From Anaeromyxobacter dehalogenans 2CP-C (GTDB lineage: Bacteria > Myxococcota > Myxococcia > Myxococcales > Anaeromyxobacteraceae): DNA of 64,000 nt. The stretch's first letter is position 1. Each line of letters starts with the position of its first letter. Positions 51,732 through 61,988 of the stretch are shown here, in pieces. Location of the stretch: contig NC_007760.1 in assembly GCF_000013385.1 (NCBI RefSeq), forward strand, positions 4,066,001 to 4,130,000, given 5' to 3'. The notes beneath the pieces are model-generated. The model did no database searches. It had not been told where the DNA came from and saw nothing but the letters and a program-made list of their open reading frames with translations. The translations under genes and the position numbers were made by a program.

Positions 51732-52345
51732 CAGTGCTTCAGCCCCCGCGGCGGCGCGCCCGGGCCGCCGAACAGCGCCACCCCGCGCGCGCGGAGCCGC
51801 TCGGCGACGCGCTCGGACCGGGTCGCGAGGAAGCGCTCGTAGAGGCGCAGGAGGCCGCGGTTCGAGCGCAGGTCGGACAGCTCCGCGATCTCCGCGAACA
51901 GGTCCACGAAGTCGCCGAAGCGGCCGGCCAGCTCCTCGTAGAGCCCGTCCAGGCCCGGCCGCCGCTCGGTGCCGGCGAGCGTGCCGTACGCGCGCTCGCC
52001 CATGGCGATGTAGTAGTCCACGTCCACGAGCGAGCGCGCCAGCGAGTCGCCGAAGAAGCCCGAGACGAACAGCGCGGTGTCGCCGAGGCGGCGGAGCTCC
52101 CGGGCCCGCGCGGCCCGGTCGGCCTGCAGCGCCTTCACGAGGATGAGGGCGAGCGGCTCGGCGCGGACGGTGCCGTCCGCCTCCTCCACGAACAGCCGCT
52201 CCTTCTCCAGGAACCCGGTGAGGAGGTTCACCAGGTAGAACTCGGTGACCTCCTGGATCTTCAGGCGGCGGTGGGAGAGCGCCTCGGCGATCGCCTCCCG
52301 GAACCACTCCTGCGCGCTCTTGCCGACGAGGATCTTGTCGCTCAC
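51731..52345 (-). CDS. Hypothetical protein (204 aa), first of coupled pair
   Basis: It starts at GTG 52345 (VSDKILVGKSAQEWFREAIA). Helical blocks follow: LSHRRLKIQEVTEFYLVNLL, TGFLEKERLFVEE, ELRRLGDTALFVSGFFGDSL, VDVDYYIAMGERAYGTLAG, LYEELAGRFGDFVDLFAEIA. The protein is soluble with an aromatic-rich middle. No family is recognised. It is transcribed away from groES. The 400-bp spacer between them holds the groES promoter and repeated GACTGCCAGC motifs. Confidence 0.72.
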   Translation of the reverse strand: MSDKILVGKSAQEWFREAIAEALSHRRLKIQEVTEFYLVNLLTGFLEKERLFVEEADGTVRAEPLALILVKALQADRAARARELRRLGDTALFVSGFFGDSLARSLVDVDYYIAMGERAYGTLAGTERRPGLDGLYEELAGRFGDFVDLFAEIAELSDLRSNRGLLRLYERFLATRSERVAERLRARGVALFGGPGAPPRGLKH

Positions 52346-52509
52346 TGCGTCGCGGCCCTCCTCGGTGGGCGGCCCCGCGGGCGGCTGGACGGCTCGCCGC
52401 AGGGGCGCCCTCCTACCCTGAACGGTAACCTCCGCCGCGCGAGCGGCGCAACCCCGCGCCGTGAAAGGGCTTTCACCCACCCGGTCGCACCCTCGGCAGC
52501 CGCCGGATG

Positions 52510-52557
52510 CGACTGCCAGCCGCACCTTCGGCACTCGATCGGGGCGACTGCCAAGCC
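52510..52557. repeat. Two upstream half-sites of the groES operator motif
   Basis: CGACTGCCAGCC (52,510-52,521) and CGACTGCCAAGCC (52,545-52,557) repeat the right arm of the CIRCE-like inverted repeat at 52,646-52,672. They lie 50-100 bp upstream of the groES -35 box. The rest of the 52,346-52,607 stretch shows nothing I can call. Confidence 0.5.
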
Positions 52558-52607
52558 ACGAATAAAAAGTTCGTCATTCCCTGCAGATACGCACCTGGCA
52601 GGCTCGC

Positions 52608-52635
52608 TTGACACCTCGAAGGCCGTGGTTAGGAT
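52608..52635 (+). promoter_or_regulatory. Predicted sigma-70-type promoter of groESL
   Basis: TTGACA (52,608-52,613) and TAGGAT (52,630-52,635) are 16 bp apart. The start of transcription is expected near 52,642, directly before the CIRCE-like repeat. Confidence 0.7.
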
Positions 52636-52645
52636 ACGCGCGCTG

Positions 52646-52672
52646 CTGGCAGTCGGAGCATCCGACTGCCAG
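52646..52672. promoter_or_regulatory. CIRCE-like operator (HrcA-type) in groESL leader
   Basis: CTGGCAGTC, nine bases, then GACTGCCAG form an inverted repeat with the 9-9-9 layout of CIRCE (TTAGCACTC-N9-GAGTGCTAA); six of nine arm bases agree. The pairing extends to 12 bp. It lies at about +4 to +30 of the predicted transcript, where HrcA operators act. A 5'-UTR hairpin is the alternative. Confidence 0.65.
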
Positions 52673-52746
52673 CCGGCTCCAACGACCTTCGAACCCTCCC
52701 GCCGCTGGGTGGCGGGGGAGGCCAGAGCCCACAAGGAGGACACATC

Positions 52747-53040
52747 ATGACGAAGATCCGTCCGCTGCAGGACCGCCTCATCGTGAAGCGGGTGCAGGAG
52801 GAGGAGAAGACCAAGGGCGGGATCATCATCCCGGACTCGGCCAAGGAGAAGCCCATCGAGGGCAAGGTGATCGCCGCGGGCAACGGCAAGGTCCTCGAGG
52901 ACGGCAAGGTCCGCCCGCTCGACGTCAAGGCCGGCGACCGCGTCCTCTTCTCCAAGTACGCCGGCACCGAGGTCAAGATCGACGGCGAGGAGCACCTGAT
53001 CATGCGCGAGGAGGACATCCTCGGCGTGATCGAAGGCTAG
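52747..53040 (+). CDS. groES: Co-chaperonin GroES
   Basis: The 97-aa protein caps the GroEL ring. Family blocks are [40 protein letters not shown] (the mobile loop GGIIIPDSA that binds GroEL), [40 protein letters not shown] and [22 protein letters not shown] precedes the ATG. It is followed by groEL after 39 bp, with the promoter and CIRCE-like repeat upstream. Confidence 0.98.
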   Translation: MTKIRPLQDRLIVKRVQEEEKTKGGIIIPDSAKEKPIEGKVIAAGNGKVLEDGKVRPLDVKAGDRVLFSKYAGTEVKIDGEEHLIMREEDILGVIEG

Positions 53041-54723
<1,683 letters not shown>

Positions 54724-54749
54724 GCCGTCCCGTCCTCCCGGACGGAACC

Positions 54750-54786
54750 GAGGGGTCGCCGGTGCGCCGGCGGCCCCTCTTCTTTT
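54750..54786 (+). terminator. groESL Rho-independent terminator
   Basis: GAGGGG...CCCCTC with an inner GCCGG-TGCG-CCGGC stem (54,750-54,779) is followed by TTCTTTT. It starts 27 bp past the groEL stop. Confidence 0.85.
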
Positions 54787-54850
54787 CGTGAGGACGGGGA
54801 CTTCGCTCATCGTATGGACGCCGCGAGTGCGCGGTTGGTACCGTCGGTGG

Positions 54851-56377
54851 ATGCGCCAACCGCCCCGGCCCGCCACCGCGTGGGCCCCGGTCCTCGCGAT
54901 CGGGGTCGCCGCCCTCTCCGGCTGCGCGGGGGTCGGGCAGTTCCGCTGCCCGGAGCAGGGCGGACCGGACTGGCACGAGCTCCGGACCGAGCACGTCGTG
55001 CTCCAGACCGACCTCCCGTCGTGGAAGGCGAAGGAGCTCGCGGGCGAGCTCGAGCGTACGTTCGTCGTCGTGCGCACCGGCCTGTTCCGCAACCCGCCGC
55101 CCGCGCCCGGCCTGCTGCGCGTGGTGGCCTTCGCGTCCGAGAGCGAGTTCGAGCGCTTCGCGCCGATGGGCGCTGGGGCGTACTACCACCGGCCCCCGTT
55201 CTTCGCCCCGGTCGTGGTCATGCCGGGCACGCTCGGCGACGCGCAGCGAACGGTCATCGCGCACGAGCTCACCCACCACCTCACGGCGCAGCTCTTCGCG
55301 CGCCAGCCGCCCTGGTTCCGGGAGGGCCTCGCCAGCTTCATGGAGTCGATGGGCACCGAGGGCTCGCCAAGCCTGGGCGGCGCGCCGGAGCACTGGTCCT
55401 GGGTGGCCAGCGCCTACCACGGGCGAAGCATCCGGGCGGCCGACGTCCTCACCGCGAGCGCGTTCGGCGATGGCAGCGGCATGGCGGTGGCGTACGCGGA
55501 GTCGTGGGCCCTGGTGCACTTCCTCGTGAACCGGGAGCCGGAGCGGTTCGGCGCGCTGCAGGTGCGCTTCGCGCGCGGGCAGGATCCCGCGGCCGCCTGG
55601 CGGGAGGTCTTCCCGGAGTGGGATCCCACCGCCGCAGACGGTGCGCGGGCGCTGGACGAGGCGCTGGACCGGTACCTGAACCACCACGGCACGTACGCCT
55701 CCCGCCCCGTCCGGCTGCCCCCGGCGCCCCGGGTGACGGACCGGCCGATGACGGCCGCCGAGGCGCACGCGGCGCGCCTGTCCCTGCTCTGGTTCGAGCC
55801 GCGGGTCCGGTACGACGCGCCCTGGCTCCGCGCGGAGGTGGAGCACGCGCTCACGCACGACCCGGGCCACGTGGATGCCCTGGCGCTGCACGCGGCCGCA
55901 GCGGGGCCGGAGGAGGCCCTCCGGCTCATGGAGCGCGCGACCGCGGCGCATCCGGAGGACGCGCGCGCGTGGCTGGTGCTCGCGGCGCTGCTCCCCCCGG
56001 GCCAGGAGGAGCGGCGGCTCGAGGCGCTGCAGCGGGCGGTGGCGGCCGACGACGCGAGCGCCGCTGCGCTGCGCGTGTCCGCCCAGTTCCTGCTCGGCGC
56101 GGGCCGCTCCGGGGAGGCGCTGCCGCTCGCGCGCCGCGCGGTGGCGATGGAACCGTGGAACATCGGGGCCCTCGTCACGCTCTCCAGCGTGCTCGAGGAC
56201 CTGGGCCAGTGTCCCGAGGCGCTCGCGCTCCAGCGGCGCGCCGTGGACGTGTTCCCGGACGGCGGCGACGCCGCCGCGTGGGCCTCGCTCGTCCAGAGGA
56301 GGACGCGCCTCGAGAGCGCCTGCGGGCAATCCCCGCGCGCGCCTGCCCCGGCGACTGCGCCCGCCGCGGCGCCTTGA
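54851..56377 (+). CDS. Gluzincin-like metalloprotease lipoprotein with TPR tail (copy 1)
   Basis: The 508-aa protein has a lipoprotein signal (VLAIGVAALSGCAGVG, lipobox LSGC). A protease-like domain follows: VVAFASESEFERFAPM, then the zinc motif RTVIAHELTHHLTAQLFARQ (HELTH) and WFREGLASFMESMGT, whose downstream Glu (REGLA) fits the third zinc ligand of gluzincins. The C-terminal 150 residues are TPR-like (AHPEDARAWLVLAALLPPGQ, GRSGEALPLARRAVAMEPWN). The next gene is a diverged tandem copy. The frame is open to GTG 54788, and that 21-codon stretch is conserved between the copies. The substrate is unknown. Confidence 0.82.
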   Translation: MRQPPRPATAWAPVLAIGVAALSGCAGVGQFRCPEQGGPDWHELRTEHVVLQTDLPSWKAKELAGELERTFVVVRTGLFRNPPPAPGLLRVVAFASESEFERFAPMGAGAYYHRPPFFAPVVVMPGTLGDAQRTVIAHELTHHLTAQLFARQPPWFREGLASFMESMGTEGSPSLGGAPEHWSWVASAYHGRSIRAADVLTASAFGDGSGMAVAYAESWALVHFLVNREPERFGALQVRFARGQDPAAAWREVFPEWDPTAADGARALDEALDRYLNHHGTYASRPVRLPPAPRVTDRPMTAAEAHAARLSLLWFEPRVRYDAPWLRAEVEHALTHDPGHVDALALHAAAAGPEEALRLMERATAAHPEDARAWLVLAALLPPGQEERRLEALQRAVAADDASAAALRVSAQFLLGAGRSGEALPLARRAVAMEPWNIGALVTLSSVLEDLGQCPEALALQRRAVDVFPDGGDAAAWASLVQRRTRLESACGQSPRAPAPATAPAAAP

Positions 56378-56444
56378 CCACGTGAGGACGGAATCTTCGC
56401 TGCGGGTGTGGACGACCCGCGAGAGCGGTTGGTACCGTGGGTGG

Positions 56445-57941
56445 ATGCGTCCCCTCCTCTGCAGGACCGCCGCCCTCGCTGCCATCCTCGCCCTCGGCGC
56501 CACCGCCCGCGCGGACGACTTCCGCTGCCCGGATCGTGGCGGCCCGGCGTGGCGCGAGCTCCGCACCGCGAACATCCTGCTCCAGACCGACCTCTCCTCG
56601 GGCAAGGCCCAGGACCTCGCGCGCGAGCTGGACCGCATCTACGACGTGGTCCGGATCGCGCTGTTCCGCCGACCGCCGCCGACCGTCGCGCCCATGCGCG
56701 TGGTGGCCTTCCAGTCGGAGGAGGAGTTCCATCTGTTCGCCCCGAAGGACGCCACCGCGTACCACATGAGCGGCACGCGGCTCGGCGCGGTCATGCTGAC
56801 GCCCGGCCTGCTCGCCGACTCGCAGCGGATCGTGGCGGTGCACGAGATCACCCACCACGTGACCACGCCGCTCTTCGCCCGGCAGCCCCGCTGGTTCGCC
56901 GAGGGGCTCGCCTGCTACATGGAGTCGATGGCCATGACCGGGGTGGACAACACCCCCACGGTCGGCGGCCTCCCCCGGCACCGCTACCACACGGTCTTCC
57001 CGTACCACGGCGGCGCGGCGAAGGTGCTCCGCTCGAACGACCTGCTCGGCGACGACGCCACGCGCTCGTACGCGATCGCCTGGGCGCTGGTCCACTTCCT
57101 CGTGAACCGCCAGCCACAGCAGTTCGCCGAGCTGCAGGGCCGCTTCCTCCGCGGACAGGATCCGGAGGTCGCCTGGCGCGAGGTGTTCCCGCAGTGGGAC
57201 CCGGCGACCGAACAGGGCGGAAAGGCGCTCGACAAGGAGATCGGCGGGTACCTGCGCGCCGGGAAGTACAGCTACCGCGGCGTGCGCCTTCCCGAGGCGG
57301 CGCCGATCCGCGAGCGCCCCATGAGCGCCGCGGAGGCACACACGATCCGGCTCTCGCTGCCCTGGGTCGATCGCGGTGAGAAGGCGGGCCCAGCGCGCCT
57401 GAAGGCGGAGATCGAGGAGGCGCTCGCCCACGACCCCGGGCACGTGGCGGCGCTCGAGCGGATGGCCGAGGGTCAGGCGGATGGAGCGCTCGCGCTCGCC
57501 GAGCGCGCCACGGCCGCCCACCCCGAGGACGCGCGCGCCTGGTTGTTCCTCGCACGGACCACCCGAGACGGCGAGCGGCGCATCGGCGCGCTCCGCAAGG
57601 CCGTGGAGACGGATGGGGCGAGCGCCGAGGCGGCGAACGATCTCGCCTGGACGCTGCTCCAGGCCGGCCGCTCCGGTGAGGCGTTGCCGCTCGCGCGCCG
57701 GGCGGTGGCGACAGAGCCGTGGAACGGAGGGATCATCGACACGCTCGCCGCGGTGCTCGAGGACTTGGGCCAGTGCCCCGAGGCGCTCGCGCTGCAGCGC
57801 CGCGCCGTGGACGTGCTGCCGGAAGGCGTCAGCCCCGCCGCGCGGGCCGCGCTCGTCGAGCGGAGGTCGCGCCTGGAGGCCGCCTGCGGCCGGCCGCAGC
57901 CCGCGACGGCGCCGGCGCCGGCTCCCGCCGCGGCGCCCTGA
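56445..57941 (+). CDS. Gluzincin-like metalloprotease with TPR tail (copy 2)
   Basis: The 498-aa protein is a paralog of its upstream neighbour along its whole length. The signal peptide here is type I (LAAILALGATARADD), so this copy is soluble in the periplasm while copy 1 is lipid-anchored. The zinc site is RIVAVHEITHHVTTPLFARQ (HEITH) with WFAEGLACYMESMAM downstream. Other shared blocks are SWALVHFLVNR-like AWALVHFLVNRQPQQFAELQ and RGQDPEVAWREVFPQWDP. The C-terminal TPRs (GRSGEALPLARRAVATEPWN, DLGQCPEALALQRRAVDVLP) are nearly identical to copy 1. The frame extends to GTG 56382. Confidence 0.82.
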   Translation: MRPLLCRTAALAAILALGATARADDFRCPDRGGPAWRELRTANILLQTDLSSGKAQDLARELDRIYDVVRIALFRRPPPTVAPMRVVAFQSEEEFHLFAPKDATAYHMSGTRLGAVMLTPGLLADSQRIVAVHEITHHVTTPLFARQPRWFAEGLACYMESMAMTGVDNTPTVGGLPRHRYHTVFPYHGGAAKVLRSNDLLGDDATRSYAIAWALVHFLVNRQPQQFAELQGRFLRGQDPEVAWREVFPQWDPATEQGGKALDKEIGGYLRAGKYSYRGVRLPEAAPIRERPMSAAEAHTIRLSLPWVDRGEKAGPARLKAEIEEALAHDPGHVAALERMAEGQADGALALAERATAAHPEDARAWLFLARTTRDGERRIGALRKAVETDGASAEAANDLAWTLLQAGRSGEALPLARRAVATEPWNGGIIDTLAAVLEDLGQCPEALALQRRAVDVLPEGVSPAARAALVERRSRLEAACGRPQPATAPAPAPAAAP

Positions 57942-58062
57942 CGCGGCGGACCGCGGCCCCACGCCGCTGCGCGCGCCGGCGCAACTCCGTCCGGAGAGCC
58001 CCGCGCCGCGGAACCCGAAATCCGCCGCCCCTCCCCGGCTCCCGCGGGAGCACGATCCGTCC

Positions 58063-58377
58063 ATGACCAGGCGAACGATGCAGCGGGCCAAGGTGGAGCG
58101 TCCGGGGGACGTGGGCATCGACCTGCCCGCCGGCGCGGCGGCGGAGGCGCTCCGGCCGTCGGACTATCACCTCGTCGAGATGGAGCCTGCGGAGCCGCGT
58201 CCGGTCCGCGCGCACCACGGGCCGCGGGCGCACGCCGCGGAGGTGGAGCGCCCGGGCGACGTCGGCATGGACCTGCCGGCCGGCGCGGCGGCGGCCGAGC
58301 TCCGCCCGTCCGACTACCACCCGGTCGAGATGGAGCCCGCCACCCGGGGGCGGGCGAAGCGGCGCACGCATCACTGA
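58063..58377 (+). CDS. Small protein made of two 33-34-residue repeats
   Basis: The 104-aa protein contains two near-identical units: VERPGDVGIDLPAGAAAEAL plus RPSDYHLVEMEP, and VERPGDVGMDLPAGAAAAEL plus RPSDYHPVEMEP. A basic, His-containing linker (PVRAHHGPRAHA) separates them, and a basic tail (RGRAKRRTHH) ends the protein. No signal peptide or membrane helix is seen. I know no family with this repeat. ATG 58063 and ATG 58078 are both possible starts. It follows the tandem protease genes after 121 bp on the same strand. Confidence 0.65.
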   Translation: MTRRTMQRAKVERPGDVGIDLPAGAAAEALRPSDYHLVEMEPAEPRPVRAHHGPRAHAAEVERPGDVGMDLPAGAAAAELRPSDYHPVEMEPATRGRAKRRTHH

Positions 58378-58385
58378 GCGTGACG

Positions 58386-58820
58386 TCAGCGGCCGGGGCC
58401 GGGCGGGAGCGCAAACAGCGCGTCCGCCGCGGCGCCGAACGCGCCGGCCACCTGCGCCGGGAACAGCAGCACCGGCAGCGCCAGGGCGGCGCCGGCGAGC
58501 ACCGCCCAGGCGAGCGGGTGCGCCGTGTCGGTCTGCGTCGCCAGGAACACCGACGCGCCGAACAGGAGCAGCGTGAGCGTGCCGCCCACCAGCAGGGCGG
58601 CCGGGCCGGAGAAGCCGAGCAGCCGCAGCGCGCCCGCGATGGCGACGAGGCCCGCCAGGTTGAGGAGGTCGCGCCCGCTCCCGGCCCACCACGCCTGCCG
58701 CTCCTCGCGGAGGAGGCGCAGCCCCACCTCCTGCACCCACAGGAACCCGGCCACCGCGAGGACGTACGCCGCCATCGCCCCCAGGCGCGCCATCCCCGCC
58801 GGACCGAGCACCGTCCACAT
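58386..58820 (-). CDS. Small four-helix membrane protein
   Basis: The 144-aa protein has four hydrophobic segments: MARLGAMAAYVLAVAGFLWV, LLNLAGLVAIAGALRLLGFS, LVGGTLTLLLFGASVFLATQ, and LAWAVLAGAALALPVLLFPA. No motif points to a function. It lies 9 bp downstream of the usher gene on the same strand and may be cotranscribed, but there is no family link to pilus assembly. Confidence 0.7.
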   Translation of the reverse strand: MWTVLGPAGMARLGAMAAYVLAVAGFLWVQEVGLRLLREERQAWWAGSGRDLLNLAGLVAIAGALRLLGFSGPAALLVGGTLTLLLFGASVFLATQTDTAHPLAWAVLAGAALALPVLLFPAQVAGAFGAAADALFALPPGPGR

Positions 58821-58829
58821 GGGAGGAGT

Positions 58830-61166
58830 CTAGCGCGAGGCGAGCAGCGCGCACGTCACCTGCCCGACGTCGAGCAGCGGCGGCGCCCCGGCCGGCACCT
58901 CGATCGCGAACGTGCAGGTCTGGCCGTGCCAGAGCACGTGCGCGCGGTGCGTCCCGGCGGGCAGGCCGTCCAGCCAGAACTCGCCCTGCCCGCCCACCGG
59001 CGACGAGAACACGCGCCGGCTCGCCAGCACCACCACCGTGCCGTACGCCGGCACGGCGTCGTGCCCCGGCATCCGCACCCGCCCCTGCACCGCGCGCAGG
59101 CGCTCCACGTCGAACACCACCACCGCGCCGCCGCGGCGGGGTGGGCCCACCACCCGCTCGGTGGCGCCCACCGAGTGGTCGATGGGGACGTCCGCGTCGG
59201 CGATGGAGAGCCGGTTGCCGCCGTAGGGCAGCAGCCCGGGCACGAGCAGGTCGCCGCCGCGGCCGGTGCGCCCCACCGGCTGGTTGTTGAGGTAGGCGTG
59301 CACGCCCGGGACGCCCGGGACGCGCACCACCGCGTAGCTGCCCTCGACCGGCCGCGCCGCGAAGACGCGCCCGTCCATGAGCACCAGCGCGCCGGACGCG
59401 GTGGCGGTGCCCACCTCGCCGAAGCGGGTCCGGTCCCAGGTCAGCTCGTAGCGGCCGAAGGACGACTGCGCCTGGCCCAGCGCGGAGACGTCGGTCTGGC
59501 CCGCCCAGCGATCGGTGCGCACGCGGTAGCCGTAGCCCTCGCCCAGCGGGAGCGGCCGCTGGATGCCGGCGCCGGTCCGCGCCTCGCCGTCCTGCACCCG
59601 CGTGCCGGCGTCGAGCGTGGTGGCGCGGAGGCCGGTAATCGCCAGCCCGGCGGTGGCCGTCCACTGCGCCGTGCCGCCCGCGCCGGAGACGCCGGTGCCG
59701 AGCTGCAGGTGGACGCCCCGCGCCATGCGCACGTAGGCGGTGAAGTCGGCCGCCGAGCGGGCGCTCCCGTCGGCGTAGCGCGTGGTGGAGGCGCCGAGCT
59801 GCCCGGTGAGCCAGCCCACCGGCGACCAGGAGACGTTCGCGCCGCTGCGCCAGAGCATGCGCGGGAGCAGGGCGCCGGAGGTGGTGGTGAGGTAGCAGCG
59901 CGACGTCCAGGTGTGGTCGAGCCCGAGCCAGGCCCGGCGCAGGCCGAGGCGCCAGCCGGCGAGCGCCGCGCCGCCCAGCGCGCCGGCGTGCCCGCTCGCG
60001 GCGCCGCCCAGCTGCAGCTCGCCCACCGGCAGGCCCACGACCGCGGAGAGCCCGCCGCTCGCGAGGTCCGGTGAGGCCTCCAGCCGCGCGCCCGCCGTGA
60101 ACCAGTCGGTCACGCCCAGCCGGTGGCTCCCGAGCAGCATGGGCCGGCCGTAGTTCCAGCTCTCCAGGCCGAACGCGCGCCGCTGCGGCCCGGCGTACCA
60201 GGAGAACGCGTGGAACCCCTTCGCGAGCAGGCCCTGGGCTTGGTAGCGCGAGGCGTCCACCTCCTCGGTGCGCCCGAACGCGTCGCGCACCACCACCCGC
60301 ACGTCGTTCTGGCCGGTGGTCACCGGCAGGTTGGAGAGGTCGTAGGTGCCGGGCGCGACCTGCATGGTGCGCACCAGCGCGCCGTTCACCCAGACCTCGA
60401 CGGTGGAGGGGCTGGAGGCGAACGCCGAGACCTGCGGGAGCGGCGTGGTGCGGCGGTACGGATCGAGCGCCGGCTCGCGCGAGATCCCGAGGCCGCCCAG
60501 GATGGGCGCGCCGCCGAGCGGCTGCGCGGGGACGATGGCGTCACCTAGCGTGAACCGGATCATCGGGCCCGGCTCCTCGCGGGTGAGCGCGGTGAGCCCG
60601 CGGATCACCCGGCCGTCCGGGTCCACCGAGGCGCTCCCCAGCGCCAGGTGGCGCGAGAAGCTGACGCCGGCCTCGCCGAAGCCGGTCAGCTCGCGGCCGG
60701 TGGTCCCGCGGGCCGAGTAGTTGAGGAACGCGCCGGGCGACTCGCGCAGCTCGAGGCCGGCCGGGCGGCGCAGCGTGTCGAGGTCGAGCGCCTTGCGCCC
60801 CAGGAGCGCCGGACCGGCGGTGAGCCGGAGCGTGAGGGCGGCCTCGTCCACCTCGAACTCGAGCCGCGGCGCGAGCGAGCGGAGCGACACCAGCTCGCGC
60901 CCGTTCGCGCTGCGCCGCGCGCCGTCGCCGGCGGCGACGCCCAGGCGCTCCAGGTCGGCCGGCGCGACCCAGGCGTCGCCGTCATCGAGCACCACCAGCA
61001 CCGGCTCGCCCTCGGCGTCGTTCACGATGGGCAGCAGGAACGCCGGCCGCGGGCCGGCGGCCGGCGCGGCGGGGACGGGGTCCACGTCGGATGAGGGCTG
61101 GGCGCGAGCCCCGGCGGCGGCGGCGAACGCCGCGAGCGCCAGGGCCAGCGTCCGCGCGGCGGTCAC
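58830..61166 (-). CDS. Fimbrial outer membrane usher (archaic chaperone-usher type)
   Basis: The 778-aa protein is the pore that secretes and assembles pilus subunits. It has a signal peptide (LALALAAFAAAAGARAQP), an N-terminal chaperone-binding domain, and barrel and plug segments with typical usher sequences: SASVDPDGRVIRGLTALTRE, FASSPSTVEVWVNGALVRTM, QVAPGTYDLSNLPVTTGQND, VRVVVRDAFGRTEEVDASRY, and a C-terminal domain (RVFSSPVGGQGEFWLDGLPA). GTG 61166 overlaps the chaperone stop (GTGA). With SCPU-type subunits nearby, this is a Csu-like (sigma clade) pilus. Confidence 0.9.
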   Translation of the reverse strand: MTAARTLALALAAFAAAAGARAQPSSDVDPVPAAPAAGPRPAFLLPIVNDAEGEPVLVVLDDGDAWVAPADLERLGVAAGDGARRSANGRELVSLRSLAPRLEFEVDEAALTLRLTAGPALLGRKALDLDTLRRPAGLELRESPGAFLNYSARGTTGRELTGFGEAGVSFSRHLALGSASVDPDGRVIRGLTALTREEPGPMIRFTLGDAIVPAQPLGGAPILGGLGISREPALDPYRRTTPLPQVSAFASSPSTVEVWVNGALVRTMQVAPGTYDLSNLPVTTGQNDVRVVVRDAFGRTEEVDASRYQAQGLLAKGFHAFSWYAGPQRRAFGLESWNYGRPMLLGSHRLGVTDWFTAGARLEASPDLASGGLSAVVGLPVGELQLGGAASGHAGALGGAALAGWRLGLRRAWLGLDHTWTSRCYLTTTSGALLPRMLWRSGANVSWSPVGWLTGQLGASTTRYADGSARSAADFTAYVRMARGVHLQLGTGVSGAGGTAQWTATAGLAITGLRATTLDAGTRVQDGEARTGAGIQRPLPLGEGYGYRVRTDRWAGQTDVSALGQAQSSFGRYELTWDRTRFGEVGTATASGALVLMDGRVFAARPVEGSYAVVRVPGVPGVHAYLNNQPVGRTGRGGDLLVPGLLPYGGNRLSIADADVPIDHSVGATERVVGPPRRGGAVVVFDVERLRAVQGRVRMPGHDAVPAYGTVVVLASRRVFSSPVGGQGEFWLDGLPAGTHRAHVLWHGQTCTFAIEVPAGAPPLLDVGQVTCALLASR

Positions 61167-61915
61167 GGCCCGCAGGCGCCCGGCGGGATCGGGGCCGACG
61201 CCTTCACCTCGCCCGTGTCGAGGGTCGCCGTGACGGTGGCGGTGACGGCCGCGGCGCGCGCGGCGGCGCACACGGCCTCGCCGAGCGCGACCTCGTAGCG
61301 GCGCTCGCCGCCCGCCAGCACGTACCAGCTCTCCAGGTCCTTCTCGAGCAGCGGGGCGCCCGAGGCGCCGCGCACCACCAGGCGCACCGCGCTGGGCCGG
61401 AAGCGCGCGTTGCCCTCGTTGCGCAGCAGCGCCGTGAGCTTGCCCGCCGCGACCGCGGGCGGCGCCACCACCGCGCGCACCACCGGCGCGGCCGGCGCCA
61501 CGAACACCGGGATGCTGATCCGGGTGAGCACCCGAACCTCGGCGGCGGACACGTCGGCCGGGGGCGGCAGCTCCTCCAGGTACACGCGGAAGCTCCGCTC
61601 GGCCGGCCCGGGCGCGAGCTCGGTGCCGACGCGCACGTTGCGGCTCGTCCCGGGGGCGATCTCGAGCAGCGGCGGGAACGCGAGGAGCTGCGTGGTCGGC
61701 TCGACGCCCATCACGCCGGCCGCGTCCTGCGCCCAGGAGGCCGTCCGCACCTGCACGCGGAGCGGCGTCGCGCCGGAGTTGCGCACCTCGAGCAGCGCGG
61801 TCCGGCCGCGCGGCCCCAGCTCGACGAGGATCGGCTTCACGTCGATCTGGCCCGCGCGCGCGGGCGCCGCGGCGGCGAGCAGCAGGACGAGGGTCGCGCG
61901 GGCGAGCAGGGTCAT
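61163..61915 (-). CDS. Periplasmic pilus chaperone (Csu-type)
   Basis: The 250-aa protein carries pilus subunits through the periplasm to the usher. It has a signal peptide (ARATLVLLLAAAAPARAG), then an immunoglobulin-like first domain: IDVKPILVELGPRGRTALLE, VRTASWAQDAAGVMGVEPTT, LAFPPLLEIAPGTSRNVRVG, RSFRVYLEELPPPADVSAAE. A second domain begins near LLRNEGNARFRPSAVRLVVR. The RSFRVYLEELP strand is a chaperone hallmark. It is coupled to the usher gene (GTGA) and is divergent from the first subunit gene across 73 bp. Confidence 0.9.
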   Translation of the reverse strand: MTLLARATLVLLLAAAAPARAGQIDVKPILVELGPRGRTALLEVRNSGATPLRVQVRTASWAQDAAGVMGVEPTTQLLAFPPLLEIAPGTSRNVRVGTELAPGPAERSFRVYLEELPPPADVSAAEVRVLTRISIPVFVAPAAPVVRAVVAPPAVAAGKLTALLRNEGNARFRPSAVRLVVRGASGAPLLEKDLESWYVLAGGERRYEVALGEAVCAAARAAAVTATVTATLDTGEVKASAPIPPGACGP

Positions 61916-61988
61916 GGGGTCGGCACCGTCCCGGCGGAGGATTTCCGGACGGAGGCCCGTCACGGTATACGAAACGACGGACCGATCA

